DNA of 64,000 nt from Microbacterium sp. SL75. GTDB lineage: Bacteria > Actinomycetota > Actinomycetes > Actinomycetales > Microbacteriaceae. Both the position numbers and the translations under genes were made by a program. How positions within the stretch are numbered: the first letter of the stretch is position 1; each line of letters begins with the position of its first letter. The stretch covers positions 1,798,001 to 1,862,000 of the forward strand of contig NZ_CP113067.1 of the NCBI RefSeq assembly GCF_026625865.1, in the 5' to 3' direction. Below, piece after piece: positions 37,381-44,547 of this stretch. The notes under the pieces were generated by a model. That model was not told the origin of the DNA, did no database searches, and saw nothing but the letters and a program-made list of their open reading frames with translations.

Positions 37381-37674
37381 TCAGCGGTGCGCTCGCGCGT
37401 GCCGGTGGGCGATCGACGACACCCACTCGACGCCCGGGCACGGGGGAGCGGTTCGCCCTCGCATGCGTTCCCACGCTTCGACGTAGATCCCCTCGAGCAG
37501 AGTGTCAGCGATCCCCGCGACACCCGTCAGCGACAACAGCACCGCATAGATCCGCGGTGCCGTCGCGTCGTAGAACTCCACGAAAGCATCGCAGTCGCCC
37601 ATCGCCGCGCGGACGAGGAGGGCGTCCAGATCCTGCTCCCGGCTCTCGCGGGTCGCGGGGTCGGTCATGGTCAC
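37381..37674 (-). CDS. Sigma-70 region 2-like protein without region 4
   Basis: This 97-residue protein resembles region 2 of ECF sigma factors (LLVRAAMGDCDAFVEFYDAT, then an IADTLLEGIYVEAWERM helix like the DNA-melting/-10 helix) but ends at WVSSIAHRHARAHR without linker or region 4. It may be a remnant, or a small protein that binds core polymerase or an anti-sigma factor. The GTG at 37674 lies 6 nt after a full AAGGAGG, so it is well translated. It is convergent with DUF7882 copy 2. Confidence 0.6.
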   Translation of the reverse strand: MTMTDPATRESREQDLDALLVRAAMGDCDAFVEFYDATAPRIYAVLLSLTGVAGIADTLLEGIYVEAWERMRGRTAPPCPGVEWVSSIAHRHARAHR

Positions 37675-37842
37675 GGTGCACCTCCTTCGTCTGGTGACAG
37701 TCAATCGCCGCGCGACGTGGGAGGCCTGGGGTTGCGCAATCGGGACGTGTGTCGTAGCGGTCGGCGATGGCCGGGCGGGACGTCCGTCGCGGGTGCCGTC
37801 AAGCCCGACCTGTGCGACAGACGGGCACCCTACGGTGAGTCC

Positions 37843-38220
37843 ATGAAATCTGTTGTGCGCTGGGCTCTCGCCCTGGCGATGATGTTCGCCGGTGTCTCAC
37901 ACCTGACCTTCGCGCGTCGGGACTTCCAGGCGCAGGTGCCCGACGCTCTCGTGGAGAAAGGTCCTCTCGATCGCGACGCCGTGGTCGTGGCATCCGGGGT
38001 CGTGGAGGCCGCATTCGGACTATCGCTGCTGGTCCTTCCCAAAGAGCGGCGCCGCATCGGTGCTGCGCTCGCGGCTTTCTTCGTGGCCATCTTCCCCGGC
38101 AACATCGATCAATGGCGGAAGGGACGCTCGGCGTTCGGGCTCGACACCGATAAGAAGCGCTTCGGGCGGCTGTTCTTCCAGCCGCTGCTCGTGGCGGCCG
38201 CGTGGTGGTCGACCCGGTGA
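37843..38220 (+). CDS. DoxX-like small integral membrane protein
   Basis: The 125-residue protein has four membrane segments and DoxX-type features (FAGVSHLTFARRDFQAQVP near the N-terminus, GVVEAAFGLSLLV, FFVAIFPGNIDQW). The family is linked to membrane redox functions, but the exact role is unclear. The ATG lies 6 nt after TACGGT (37831-37836), a leaderless layout. The next two genes follow closely in the same direction and may share its transcript. Confidence 0.75.
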   Translation: MKSVVRWALALAMMFAGVSHLTFARRDFQAQVPDALVEKGPLDRDAVVVASGVVEAAFGLSLLVLPKERRRIGAALAAFFVAIFPGNIDQWRKGRSAFGLDTDKKRFGRLFFQPLLVAAAWWSTR

Positions 38221-38227
38221 CTCCTCG

Positions 38228-38770
38228 ATGACGGACGTCGTCAGCCTCGAGCTCGTCTTCGATGACGAGACCGACGCCGCCGTCCGCGCGGAGTGGGATG
38301 CCCTGCTCGCCGCGGACCTGCCGAGCCAGGCGCGGCATCGGGGAGAGAGCAACCGGCCCCACGTGACGTTGCTCGTCCGATCCGCACTGGCACCGTTCGA
38401 CGCTGCCGTCCTGCAAGAGATCTTCCCCCTCTCGCTGGTGCTCGGTGCCCCGGTGCTCTTCGGTGCGGGACGGCATCGTGTCATCGCTCGCACGGTCGTA
38501 CCCTCGCCGGCGCTGCTGGCTCTGCACACCCGCATCCACGAGCTCGCCGGACCCGGTGCCGACGTCGACCACACGGTGCCGGGCGCGTGGACCGCGCATG
38601 TCACCCTGGCTCGGCGGGTTCCGCTGGAGCGCATGGGCGAGGCGCTGGGTGTCCTCGCGGACAACGGCGGGAGAGACATCTCGGGCCGGGCCGTCGGGAT
38701 TCGACGATGGGATGCCGCCGACAAGACGGTCGCCGACCTCGTCGGACGTGGCACCCTGGAACAGTGCTGA
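38228..38770 (+). CDS. 2'-5' RNA ligase / 2H phosphoesterase family protein
   Basis: The 180-residue protein has the two His-x-Thr motifs of the 2H superfamily, RPHVTLLV (His45) and TAHVTLAR (His124), spaced as expected. Such enzymes cleave or form 2'-5' or cyclic phosphodiester bonds; the natural substrate is not known. ATG 38228 lies 7 nt after the preceding stop; no strong ribosome binding site is seen, which suggests coupling. The last bases overlap the next gene. Confidence 0.8.
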   Translation: MTDVVSLELVFDDETDAAVRAEWDALLAADLPSQARHRGESNRPHVTLLVRSALAPFDAAVLQEIFPLSLVLGAPVLFGAGRHRVIARTVVPSPALLALHTRIHELAGPGADVDHTVPGAWTAHVTLARRVPLERMGEALGVLADNGGRDISGRAVGIRRWDAADKTVADLVGRGTLEQC

Positions 38771-39141
38771 CCGACGACGCCCTCTCCTTCCTCCGCGAGT
38801 ACCACCTGGCCACCCTGTCGACCGTGGGGCGCTCGGGTCGCGTGCACGCGGTGCCCGTCGGGTTCACCTACGAGGACGGTGTCGTCCGGGTGATCGGATC
38901 GCGCGGGACGCAGAAGTTCGTCAATGCCGAGCGCAGCGGCCGCGCCTCGATCTGCTCTGTCGACGGCGCGCAGTGGATCAGCTTCGAGGGCGCTGCTCGG
39001 GTGAGCGATGATCCGGATGCCGTGGCGCACGCGGTCGAGCTGTACGCGGCGCGCTACCGCCAGCCGCGCCCCAACCCCGACCGCGTCGTCCTCGAGATGG
39101 CCGTCGAGCGTGTGCTCGGTTCGGCAGCGTTTCGCGCCTGA
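38764..39141 (+). CDS. Pyridoxamine 5'-phosphate oxidase-like (F420/flavin split-barrel) protein
   Basis: The 125-residue protein has the split-barrel pattern LATLSTVGRSGRVHAVPVGF and GTQKFVNAERSGRASICSVDG, as in TIGR03618-type F420-dependent or flavin-binding proteins. The GTG start at 38764 overlaps the preceding stop by 7 nt. With the F420-type oxidoreductase at 41527 it hints that the organism uses coenzyme F420. Cofactor choice cannot be settled from this sequence alone. Confidence 0.8.
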   Translation: MLTDDALSFLREYHLATLSTVGRSGRVHAVPVGFTYEDGVVRVIGSRGTQKFVNAERSGRASICSVDGAQWISFEGAARVSDDPDAVAHAVELYAARYRQPRPNPDRVVLEMAVERVLGSAAFRA

Positions 39142-39159
39142 TCGGCGTATCCTGGGGCC

Positions 39160-39264
39160 ATGTCCCCCATCACCTCGTCGATGCCCTCCGGGCGTGAGGG
39201 GGTCGTCGGCGTGTGGAGCGCCGACGGCACAGGCACTGTCCAGGCCGTCTTCCTCGCCGGGTGA
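39160..39264 (+). CDS. Possible leaderless 34-residue ORF
   Basis: An ATG at 39160 lies 6 nt after TATCCT (39148-39153) and opens a frame of 34 codons (MSPITSSMPSGREGVVGVWS and 14 more residues). No similarity was recognised. The box may instead be the promoter of the FBP gene at 39403, with this ORF in its leader. Moderate to low confidence. Confidence 0.35.
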   Translation: MSPITSSMPSGREGVVGVWSADGTGTVQAVFLAG

Positions 39265-39402
39265 CCGGCGCGGGTGCCCCGCTCTGCCGGGTGAGCGCCC
39301 TCCTCGCTCGTCCTCTTCGTGACGGGCGCATCGCCGCGCGATCCGATCGCGCGTTCGTCGCCGCGCCGCCGCGCGCGCCGCGGCCCATCGACTGGACGTC
39401 CC

Positions 39403-39894
39403 ATGCACGCTCTCTCTTCTTCCGCCATTCGATCCAGCTTCGTGAACGTCTCGCTCCGCGAACGCAGCTCGATCGTCGTTCCCGCCGACCTCGACGCCAC
39501 CGCGTGGGACCGTCTCGACTACTTCGGTTGGCGCGACGCCAAGACCCCGCTGCTCGGCTTCGTGATCGCCGAGATCGACGGAAGCCCCGTCGGCCTGCAA
39601 CTTCGGCAGACCGAGCAGCCCACACGCACGCGACCGCAGTGCTCATGGTGTTCCGATGTCACGCTGCCGAACGACGTCGTGTTCTTCTCCGCGCGTCGGG
39701 CGGGCAAGGCCGGACGCGCGGGGAACACCGTCGGCACCCTGGTGTGCGCGCGGTTCGAATGCTCCCGCAACGCGCGGCGTCTGGATCCACCGGCCTACCT
39801 CGGTCACGATGCGGCTGCGGCTCGCGACCGCCGGGTGGAGGCGCTGCGCACTCACGTCGACACGTTCTTCCGCGACCTGCGCGACGGCGTGTGA
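39403..39894 (+). CDS. FBP-type treble-clef zinc-finger protein (EF-G-binding domain)
   Basis: The 163-residue protein matches the C-terminal treble-clef zinc finger of elongation factor G-binding proteins (PF16571), with Cys80 and Cys83 (QCSWCSD) and Cys115 and Cys120 (LVCARFEC). FusB-type proteins bind EF-G and release it from fusidic-acid-stalled ribosomes. Only this domain is present, so resistance cannot be assumed; a general EF-G or ribosome role is possible. The start MHALSSSAIRSSFVNVSLRE at 39403 fits the family, and the codons upstream look like leader. Confidence 0.8.
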   Translation: MHALSSSAIRSSFVNVSLRERSSIVVPADLDATAWDRLDYFGWRDAKTPLLGFVIAEIDGSPVGLQLRQTEQPTRTRPQCSWCSDVTLPNDVVFFSARRAGKAGRAGNTVGTLVCARFECSRNARRLDPPAYLGHDAAAARDRRVEALRTHVDTFFRDLRDGV

Positions 39895-39898
39895 GAGC

Positions 39899-39931
39899 GG
39901 CTGACCGGCGTGTGAGAGCCGCCGGTCAGCC
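39899..39931. terminator. Bidirectional hairpin between FBP gene and GH114-like pseudogene
   Basis: A perfect 12-bp stem (39899-39910 with 39920-39931) overlaps the last codons of the pseudogene on the minus strand and follows the FBP stop. A 13-base direct repeat (GGCGTGTGAGAGC, at the FBP stop and in the loop) shows a small local duplication. Confidence 0.7.
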
Positions 39932-40347
39932 CGACCGATCCGCGCACGCGGCGAAGACGTAGTCGGGATCCGTCGGCGTCGAGAGCTTCCGATCGCGCAG
40001 GACCGTCGAAGCCGGGGTCGCGGCATCCGCGCACACGTCGGCGAAGGTTCGCGGGAGTCGATCGGCGTACTCGATATCGATGACCTGGTCGCCGTACACC
40101 CCGGTGTAGGCGTCGCACTCCGCGAAAGCGGCGCATTCCTCGGCGACGGCGAAGTCGAAGCCCGCCGCGGGTCGCGAACCACGATCTGTACGGAATCCGG
40201 CGGGTCGTAGGGGCCGCCCAGCTGGTAGTCGATCGCGACTCGGGGTGGGAGAGCGGCGGAGGGCGGGACGGAGGGGACCTCAGCCGAGCAGGAGGAGAGG
40301 GCCACGACCCCGGTGATGACCCCGGCGAGGAGCGAGGGGCGGCGCAT
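39926..40347 (-). pseudogene. GH114-like (endo-alpha-1,4-polygalactosaminidase family) lipoprotein pseudogene, internal deletion
   Basis: The first half encodes a lipoprotein signal (ALSSCSAE) and the GH114-family N-terminus PPRVAIDYQLGGPYDPPDSV ending VVRD. The next stretch in another frame encodes the family C-terminus: AGFDFAVAEEC ... AYTGVYGDQVIDIEYADRLP ... FADVCADAATPASTVLRDRKL ... YVFAACADRSG and a stop. The two halves meet near 40165-40175 and are out of frame. About 120-140 central residues, including the catalytic core, are missing. The joint lies at a short repeat-like CGCGAC, as expected for a microhomology deletion. A leaderless promoter box TAAGGT (40359-40354) is still intact 6 nt before the ATG. 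Confidence 0.75.
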
Positions 40348-40456
40348 GCGCCCACCTTATTCGGCAGGTCGGGCCGTCGGGCGAGCGCCGGACGCGATAG
40401 TGTTCAGTGTCTCCCCCGGACACGAGTCGACGTATCTACGTCCGAGGGGGAGAACG

Positions 40457-40600
40457 GTGTCGGCAGAAGCGCTCGGCGCGGGGGACGCACGTCCCCCGGT
40501 CCGCCGTCAGTATCTCGTCGAGGGAACGAGCATTCGGGGCGCGCAGATCGCCGAACGGGGGCCGTACACCTCGTCAGATCGTCCCGCGGGGGAGCGATGA
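40457..40600 (+). CDS. Small hypothetical protein coupled to XRE regulator
   Basis: A GTG at 40457 behind GAGGGGGAGA opens 47 codons (SAEALGAGDARPPVRRQYLV start). The stop overlaps the ATG of the XRE gene (ATGA), so the pair should be co-translated. No family was recognised; a small partner or translational regulator of the XRE protein is possible. Confidence 0.55.
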   Translation: MSAEALGAGDARPPVRRQYLVEGTSIRGAQIAERGPYTSSDRPAGER

Positions 40601-41493
40601 CCCACGTGACCACCGACGTCCGCCTCGATGCTGTGCTGAACGCGCTCGCCGATCGCGTGCGCGAACTGCGGCGCGAGCGCGATCTCAGCGTCGTCGCCCT
40701 GTCGTTCGAGGCGGGGATCTCGGAATCCCGCGTACGCGCGATCGAGTCCGGGCGCTCGACGGCATCGCTTGCGACCCTCGTGGCCCTCGCGGAGGCCTTC
40801 GAGATCGAACTCTCGGAGCTTTTCGGCGAGACCGCGCGAGGCGGCTTCGATCGCGATGAGTCGAGCCGTCCTGACGTGTCGCACGAGGTGACGTGGGGCG
40901 GGGAGCTTCCGCCCGCGCCATGGATGTCCGCCTCTTCCGAAGTCCCCGCGCCGAGCCCCTACGTGGTTCCGAGCGAGGTGGTGTGGGGCGACGAACTCCC
41001 CGCCGCTTCATGGACCACAGCGAGGGCCGGTGCCGATATGCCGGAGCTGGTCGGTCTCGCGCAGCCGAGCGCGCCCGAGTCGGCACCGATCCCGTCGACC
41101 CAGAAGATCGGGGGAGGCCCGCTTCCGCCGGCGCCGTGGGTCGCGGAAGCGGACGCCACCATCGTGCACGCATCGGATACCGATCAGCCTCCGGCCCCGT
41201 CAGCCGCAGCTTCGGGGGTTCACGTTTCCGCGTCCCGCCAGGGCGGGAAGGGGAGTCCCCGCTACGTGCTCGTCGCGCCGAGCGCTGCCGCCGCACCGCG
41301 GGAACCTCGCACATTTTCGGATCTACGTGAGGGAATCCTCGCGGGGCGTGATTTCGATTCGCTCCGCGAGTTCGCGGTGGCCGCCGTCGCCGAGGCCGGC
41401 CACTCGGTCGTCACCGTCGCGCGGATCTTCCGTCTTCCCGTGTGGAAGCTCGAACGATGGGTCGCCGAGGCGGGATACGTCGGCCGTCGGTGA
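40597..41493 (+). CDS. XRE-family HTH regulator with internal W-G-ELPPAPW repeats
   Basis: The 298-residue protein has an XRE helix-turn-helix at about residues 15-75 (LRRERDLSVVALSFEAGISE ... RAIESGRSTASLATLVALA). The middle part carries three related short motifs, VTWGGELPPAPW, VVWGDELPAASW and KIGGGPLPPAPW, about 33-40 residues apart. A second helical domain ends the protein (FAVAAVAEAGHSVVTVARIF), which itself resembles a small HTH. The spaced Trp-Pro motifs look like peptide ligands for a partner. The target genes are unknown. Confidence 0.75.
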   Translation: MTHVTTDVRLDAVLNALADRVRELRRERDLSVVALSFEAGISESRVRAIESGRSTASLATLVALAEAFEIELSELFGETARGGFDRDESSRPDVSHEVTWGGELPPAPWMSASSEVPAPSPYVVPSEVVWGDELPAASWTTARAGADMPELVGLAQPSAPESAPIPSTQKIGGGPLPPAPWVAEADATIVHASDTDQPPAPSAAASGVHVSASRQGGKGSPRYVLVAPSAAAAPREPRTFSDLREGILAGRDFDSLREFAVAAVAEAGHSVVTVARIFRLPVWKLERWVAEAGYVGRR

Positions 41494-41524
41494 GTTCGGG
41501 GTGCGCGTGGAGAGCACCCCGAAC
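41494..41524. terminator. Bidirectional terminator
   Basis: A perfect 11-bp stem (41494-41504 with 41514-41524) lies between the convergent XRE and oxidoreductase genes. Confidence 0.75.
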
Positions 41525-41526
41525 CA

Positions 41527-42492
41527 TCAGAGAGCTCGAAGCTTCTCGAGCAGGGGTGCGGCGATCTCGTCGACGAAACGCTGTTGCTGCGCGTCACCCA
41601 CCTGAACGATGGCGATGTCGGTGAAGCCCGCGTCGATGAAGGGACGCACGCTCTCGGCGAGCTCGTCGAGGTCGGGACCGCACGCGATGGACTCGGCCAC
41701 ATCTTCCGGCCGGACGAACTGCGACGCGCCCGCGAAGCCGGCCGGCGTGGGCAGATCGGCATTCACGGCCCACCCGCCCGCGAACCATCGGAACTGGTCG
41801 TGGGCTCGGGCGATCGCGGTCTCCTTGTCGGGGTCCCAGCTGATGGGGATCTGACCGATCTTGCGAGACGCGCCCTCGTGGTGCTCGTCCCAGCCCTGGA
41901 TCAGCTCGCCGTCGGGCTCGGTGGTGATGAGGTGGTCGCCGAGAGGGGCGAAGCGCGCGATCGAGTGCTCGCCGGAGACGGCGACACCGATCGGGACGCC
42001 GCCCTCGGGGGCGTCCCACACGCGAGCCGAGTCGACGCGGAAGTACTCGCCGTCGTAGGTGACCAGATCCCCGGTGTGCAGAGCACGGATGATCTCGATC
42101 GCCTCGACGAGCATGTCCTGCCGCGCGTGGACGGCCGGCCACCCCTCGCCCACCACGTGCTCGTTCAGGTTCTCACCCGAGCCGAGCCCCAGCGTGAAGC
42201 GGCCGTCGGACAGCAGCTGCAGGGTGGCGGCCTTCTGAGCGACGACGGCGGGGTGATACCGGACCGTCGGGCAGGTGACGTAGGTCATCAACTCGACATC
42301 GGTGGTGGCCTGCGCGACCGCTCCGAGCACGGTCCAGGCGTAAGGCGCGTGGCCCTGGCTGGTCAGCCACGGGGAGTAGTGGTCGCTCGAGACGAGGAAG
42401 TCGTAGCCGGCGCGTTCCGCGCCGACGGCGTAGTCGACGAGGGCTTTGGGGCCGCTCTGCTCGGTCATGAGGGTGTAGCCGAATCGCGTCAT
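41527..42492 (-). CDS. LLM-class F420-dependent oxidoreductase (TIGR03557-like)
   Basis: The 321-residue luciferase-like TIM-barrel protein resembles F420-dependent glucose-6-phosphate dehydrogenase-type enzymes: SSDHYSPWLTSQGHAPYAW, CPTVRYHPAVVAQKAATL, LGLGSGENLNEHVVG and the C-terminal FTDIAIVQVG. Its substrate is not defined by sequence. The ATG at 42492 lies 7 nt after TACCGT (42505-42500), a leaderless layout; the upstream in-frame ATG would lie before the promoter box. Confidence 0.85.
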   Translation of the reverse strand: MTRFGYTLMTEQSGPKALVDYAVGAERAGYDFLVSSDHYSPWLTSQGHAPYAWTVLGAVAQATTDVELMTYVTCPTVRYHPAVVAQKAATLQLLSDGRFTLGLGSGENLNEHVVGEGWPAVHARQDMLVEAIEIIRALHTGDLVTYDGEYFRVDSARVWDAPEGGVPIGVAVSGEHSIARFAPLGDHLITTEPDGELIQGWDEHHEGASRKIGQIPISWDPDKETAIARAHDQFRWFAGGWAVNADLPTPAGFAGASQFVRPEDVAESIACGPDLDELAESVRPFIDAGFTDIAIVQVGDAQQQRFVDEIAAPLLEKLRAL

Positions 42493-42564
42493 GTCGGCCA
42501 CGGTAGAGCGGCGGTGCCCGCCGATCGCCGGGGTTGCGCTCACCGCGGGGATGCGGCAGGAACG

Positions 42565-42600
42565 ACGAAGGGCCCGCGGCCGTCGCCGCGGGCCCTTCGT
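42565..42600 (-). terminator. Terminator of the terC transcript
   Basis: A perfect 16-bp stem (42565-42580 with 42585-42600) with a 4-nt loop lies 8 nt after the terC stop on the minus strand, followed by CGTTCCT. Confidence 0.85.
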
Positions 42601-42607
42601 TCGGACG

Positions 42608-43630
42608 TCAGTCCTCGGGGGCGTGGATGACCTTCTCGCCGTCGAAGGTCTCGCGATCCTTCTTCTTGTCGTCGTTGCGGGTCTTGCGGAGGCTGAGGAA
42701 CGTCGCCACGGCCACCGTTCCCGCGATGAACAGCAACGAGAACCAGATGGGGATCTCCGGAACCCACAGCAGCGGTTGCCCGCCGTTGACGAAGGGCAGC
42801 TCGTTGACGTGGAGAGCGTGGAAGACGAGTTTCACGCCGATGAACGCCAGGATGACGGCGAGGCCCTGTGCGAGGTAGACGAGACGCTCCAGCAGGCCGC
42901 CGATGAGGAAGTACAGCTGGCGCAGCCCCATGAGTGCGAAGGCGTTGGCGGTGAAGACGATGTATGCCTCGTTCGTCAGGCCGTAGATGGCCGGAATCGA
43001 GTCGACGGCGAAGACGAGGTCGATGAAGCCGATCGCGATGATGACCAGCAGCATCGGGGTGACGAAGCGCTTTCCGTTCTTGCGGACGGTCAGCTTGTCG
43101 TCGTTGTACTCCTCGCTCACGGGGAGGATGCGACGGACGAAGCGCATGAACTTGCCGTTGGCGGGGTCGCTCTCGCCGTGCGAGAAGGCCTGGCGGTAGG
43201 CGAGGAAGAGCAGCAGTGCACCGAAGATGTAGAAGATCCAGGAGAAGTTCTCGATCAACGCCGCGCCCACCGCGATGAACGCGCCGCGCATGATCAGCGC
43301 GATGACGATGCCGATCATCAGCACCTTCTGCTGGTAGATCTTCGGCACCGCGAACCCCGTCATGATGATCAGGAACACGAAGAGGTTGTCGATCGAGAGG
43401 GCCTTCTCAGTCAGGTACCCGGCGAAGTACTCCCCGCCGTAGGTCCATCCGGAGAACACGCCGATCCCGACGCCGAACAGCAGGGCCAGGCCGATGTAGA
43501 AAGCCGACCAGCGGGCCGACTCGGCGATCGAGGGCTCGTGGGGCTTGCGGACGTGGGCGAAGAATTCGAACACGAAGAACGCGATGGTGATCGCGATCGT
43601 GATGATCCAGATCAAAGGGGTGACGCCCAT
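42608..43630 (-). CDS. TerC-family manganese exporter
   Basis: The 340-residue protein has about nine membrane segments with the TerC motifs EKALSIDNLFVFLIIM and GFIDLVFAVDSIPAIYGLT, each with the acidic residues thought to bind metal. TerC/Alx proteins export manganese and may load metal onto secreted proteins. ATG 43630 follows TTGGAGG by 5 nt. The leader carries a yybP-ykoY riboswitch, which fits manganese control. A basic/acidic segment after TM6 (VSEEYNDDKLTVRKNGKRF) is cytoplasmic. Confidence 0.92.
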   Translation of the reverse strand: MGVTPLIWIITIAITIAFFVFEFFAHVRKPHEPSIAESARWSAFYIGLALLFGVGIGVFSGWTYGGEYFAGYLTEKALSIDNLFVFLIIMTGFAVPKIYQQKVLMIGIVIALIMRGAFIAVGAALIENFSWIFYIFGALLLFLAYRQAFSHGESDPANGKFMRFVRRILPVSEEYNDDKLTVRKNGKRFVTPMLLVIIAIGFIDLVFAVDSIPAIYGLTNEAYIVFTANAFALMGLRQLYFLIGGLLERLVYLAQGLAVILAFIGVKLVFHALHVNELPFVNGGQPLLWVPEIPIWFSLLFIAGTVAVATFLSLRKTRNDDKKKDRETFDGEKVIHAPED

Positions 43631-43667
43631 GGCGACCTCCAAGGGTGAGTAGGTGTGCGACAAGACA

Positions 43668-43766
43668 CCAAGGTCTCCTCCACCCGGGAAACGGGCCGAC
43701 GTCCCGGGCTCACGATGGCGTGATCCGTATTGACGAGAACGTCGCGGTGGGAGTACTCCCCTTGCT
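43668..43766 (-). ncRNA. yybP-ykoY manganese riboswitch
   Basis: On the minus strand the leader contains the conserved L1 sequence AAGGGGAGTA (around 43763-43754), the internal GTCAATACG, a GC-rich hairpin with CCCGGGACG and CCCGGG arms, and the L3 sequence GGAGACCTTGG closing P1 with CAAGG (43764-43760 with 43673-43669). TACAAT (43779-43774) is a fitting -10 box just upstream. AGACCT of P1 could also pair with AGGTC at the terC ribosome binding site (43638-43634), so metal binding would free the site: translational activation is likely. Confidence 0.85.
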
Positions 43767-43858
43767 GAACACGATTGTACGTCATGCGACTGTGCGCGCC
43801 CGGTCTGGACGTCGGCTTCGCCGTTGTGGTATCCGGATGTCGCGACCCGGCCGATCTC

Positions 43859-44428
43859 TCAGTGCGGGGGAGCGCTGCCCACGATGGCGTCGACGAGGGT
43901 GAGCATGTCTTCTGCGTCGAACTCCTCGCGGCTCAGAGCCCGCAGGATCACGGCTCCGAGCAGGGCGTCGGCGGCGGCGTGCAGTCGGGGGCCGGTGACG
44001 CCGCCCATGGCCCGCGAGAGGCTTTCGGTGAGCGGGGCGGCGAGGATCTCGGCCCGGAGCCGTCGACCGGTCTCGGCGCTGCCCGCCGCGGCGGCCACGA
44101 GAGATCGCAGCAAGCCTTCTCCGTCGGGACTCGCTCGCAGGGTGAAGAGGTCCGTCAGCCAGGCGGCGAGATCGGTTCGGGGGTCGCCCGTGTCGGGCAG
44201 CTCTCGCTGACCGCCGAGGATGCGCCCCTCGAGGATGGCCTCGGCGATGACGTCGCCCTTGCTCGCCCACCACCGGTAGATGGTCTGTTTGCCCACGCCC
44301 GCACGTCGAGCGATGCCCTCGATCGTGAGGTGGTCGTAGCCGCGCTCGACGAACAGTGCGACGGCCGCGTCGAGGATCGCCAGGCGTGCCGCCTCGCTGC
44401 GGACGGGTCCACTGCGCGGAAGGGTCAT
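43859..44428 (-). CDS. TetR-family transcriptional regulator
   Basis: The 189-residue protein has the TetR HTH (RLAILDAAVALFVERGYDHL and IARRAGVGKQTIYRWWASKG) and a helical C-terminal ligand domain. ATG 44428 gives TLPRSGPVRSEA; a CAGAAT box lies 7 nt before it, so it may be leaderless. It is divergent from the MMPL transporter and is the likely repressor of that gene; the 119-bp gap has a GAGACGAGACG tandem that could hold the operator. Confidence 0.88.
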   Translation of the reverse strand: MTLPRSGPVRSEAARLAILDAAVALFVERGYDHLTIEGIARRAGVGKQTIYRWWASKGDVIAEAILEGRILGGQRELPDTGDPRTDLAAWLTDLFTLRASPDGEGLLRSLVAAAAGSAETGRRLRAEILAAPLTESLSRAMGGVTGPRLHAAADALLGAVILRALSREEFDAEDMLTLVDAIVGSAPPH

Positions 44429-44547
44429 GACACACATTCTGAACGATCGCGCCGCAAAACGAGACGAGACGGTGCGTGTTATCTTTGCCCGGACTTGTCG
44501 GAGCCGACGGTGCTCCCTCGCGTGCACCGCACGAGAGGAACATCCCC

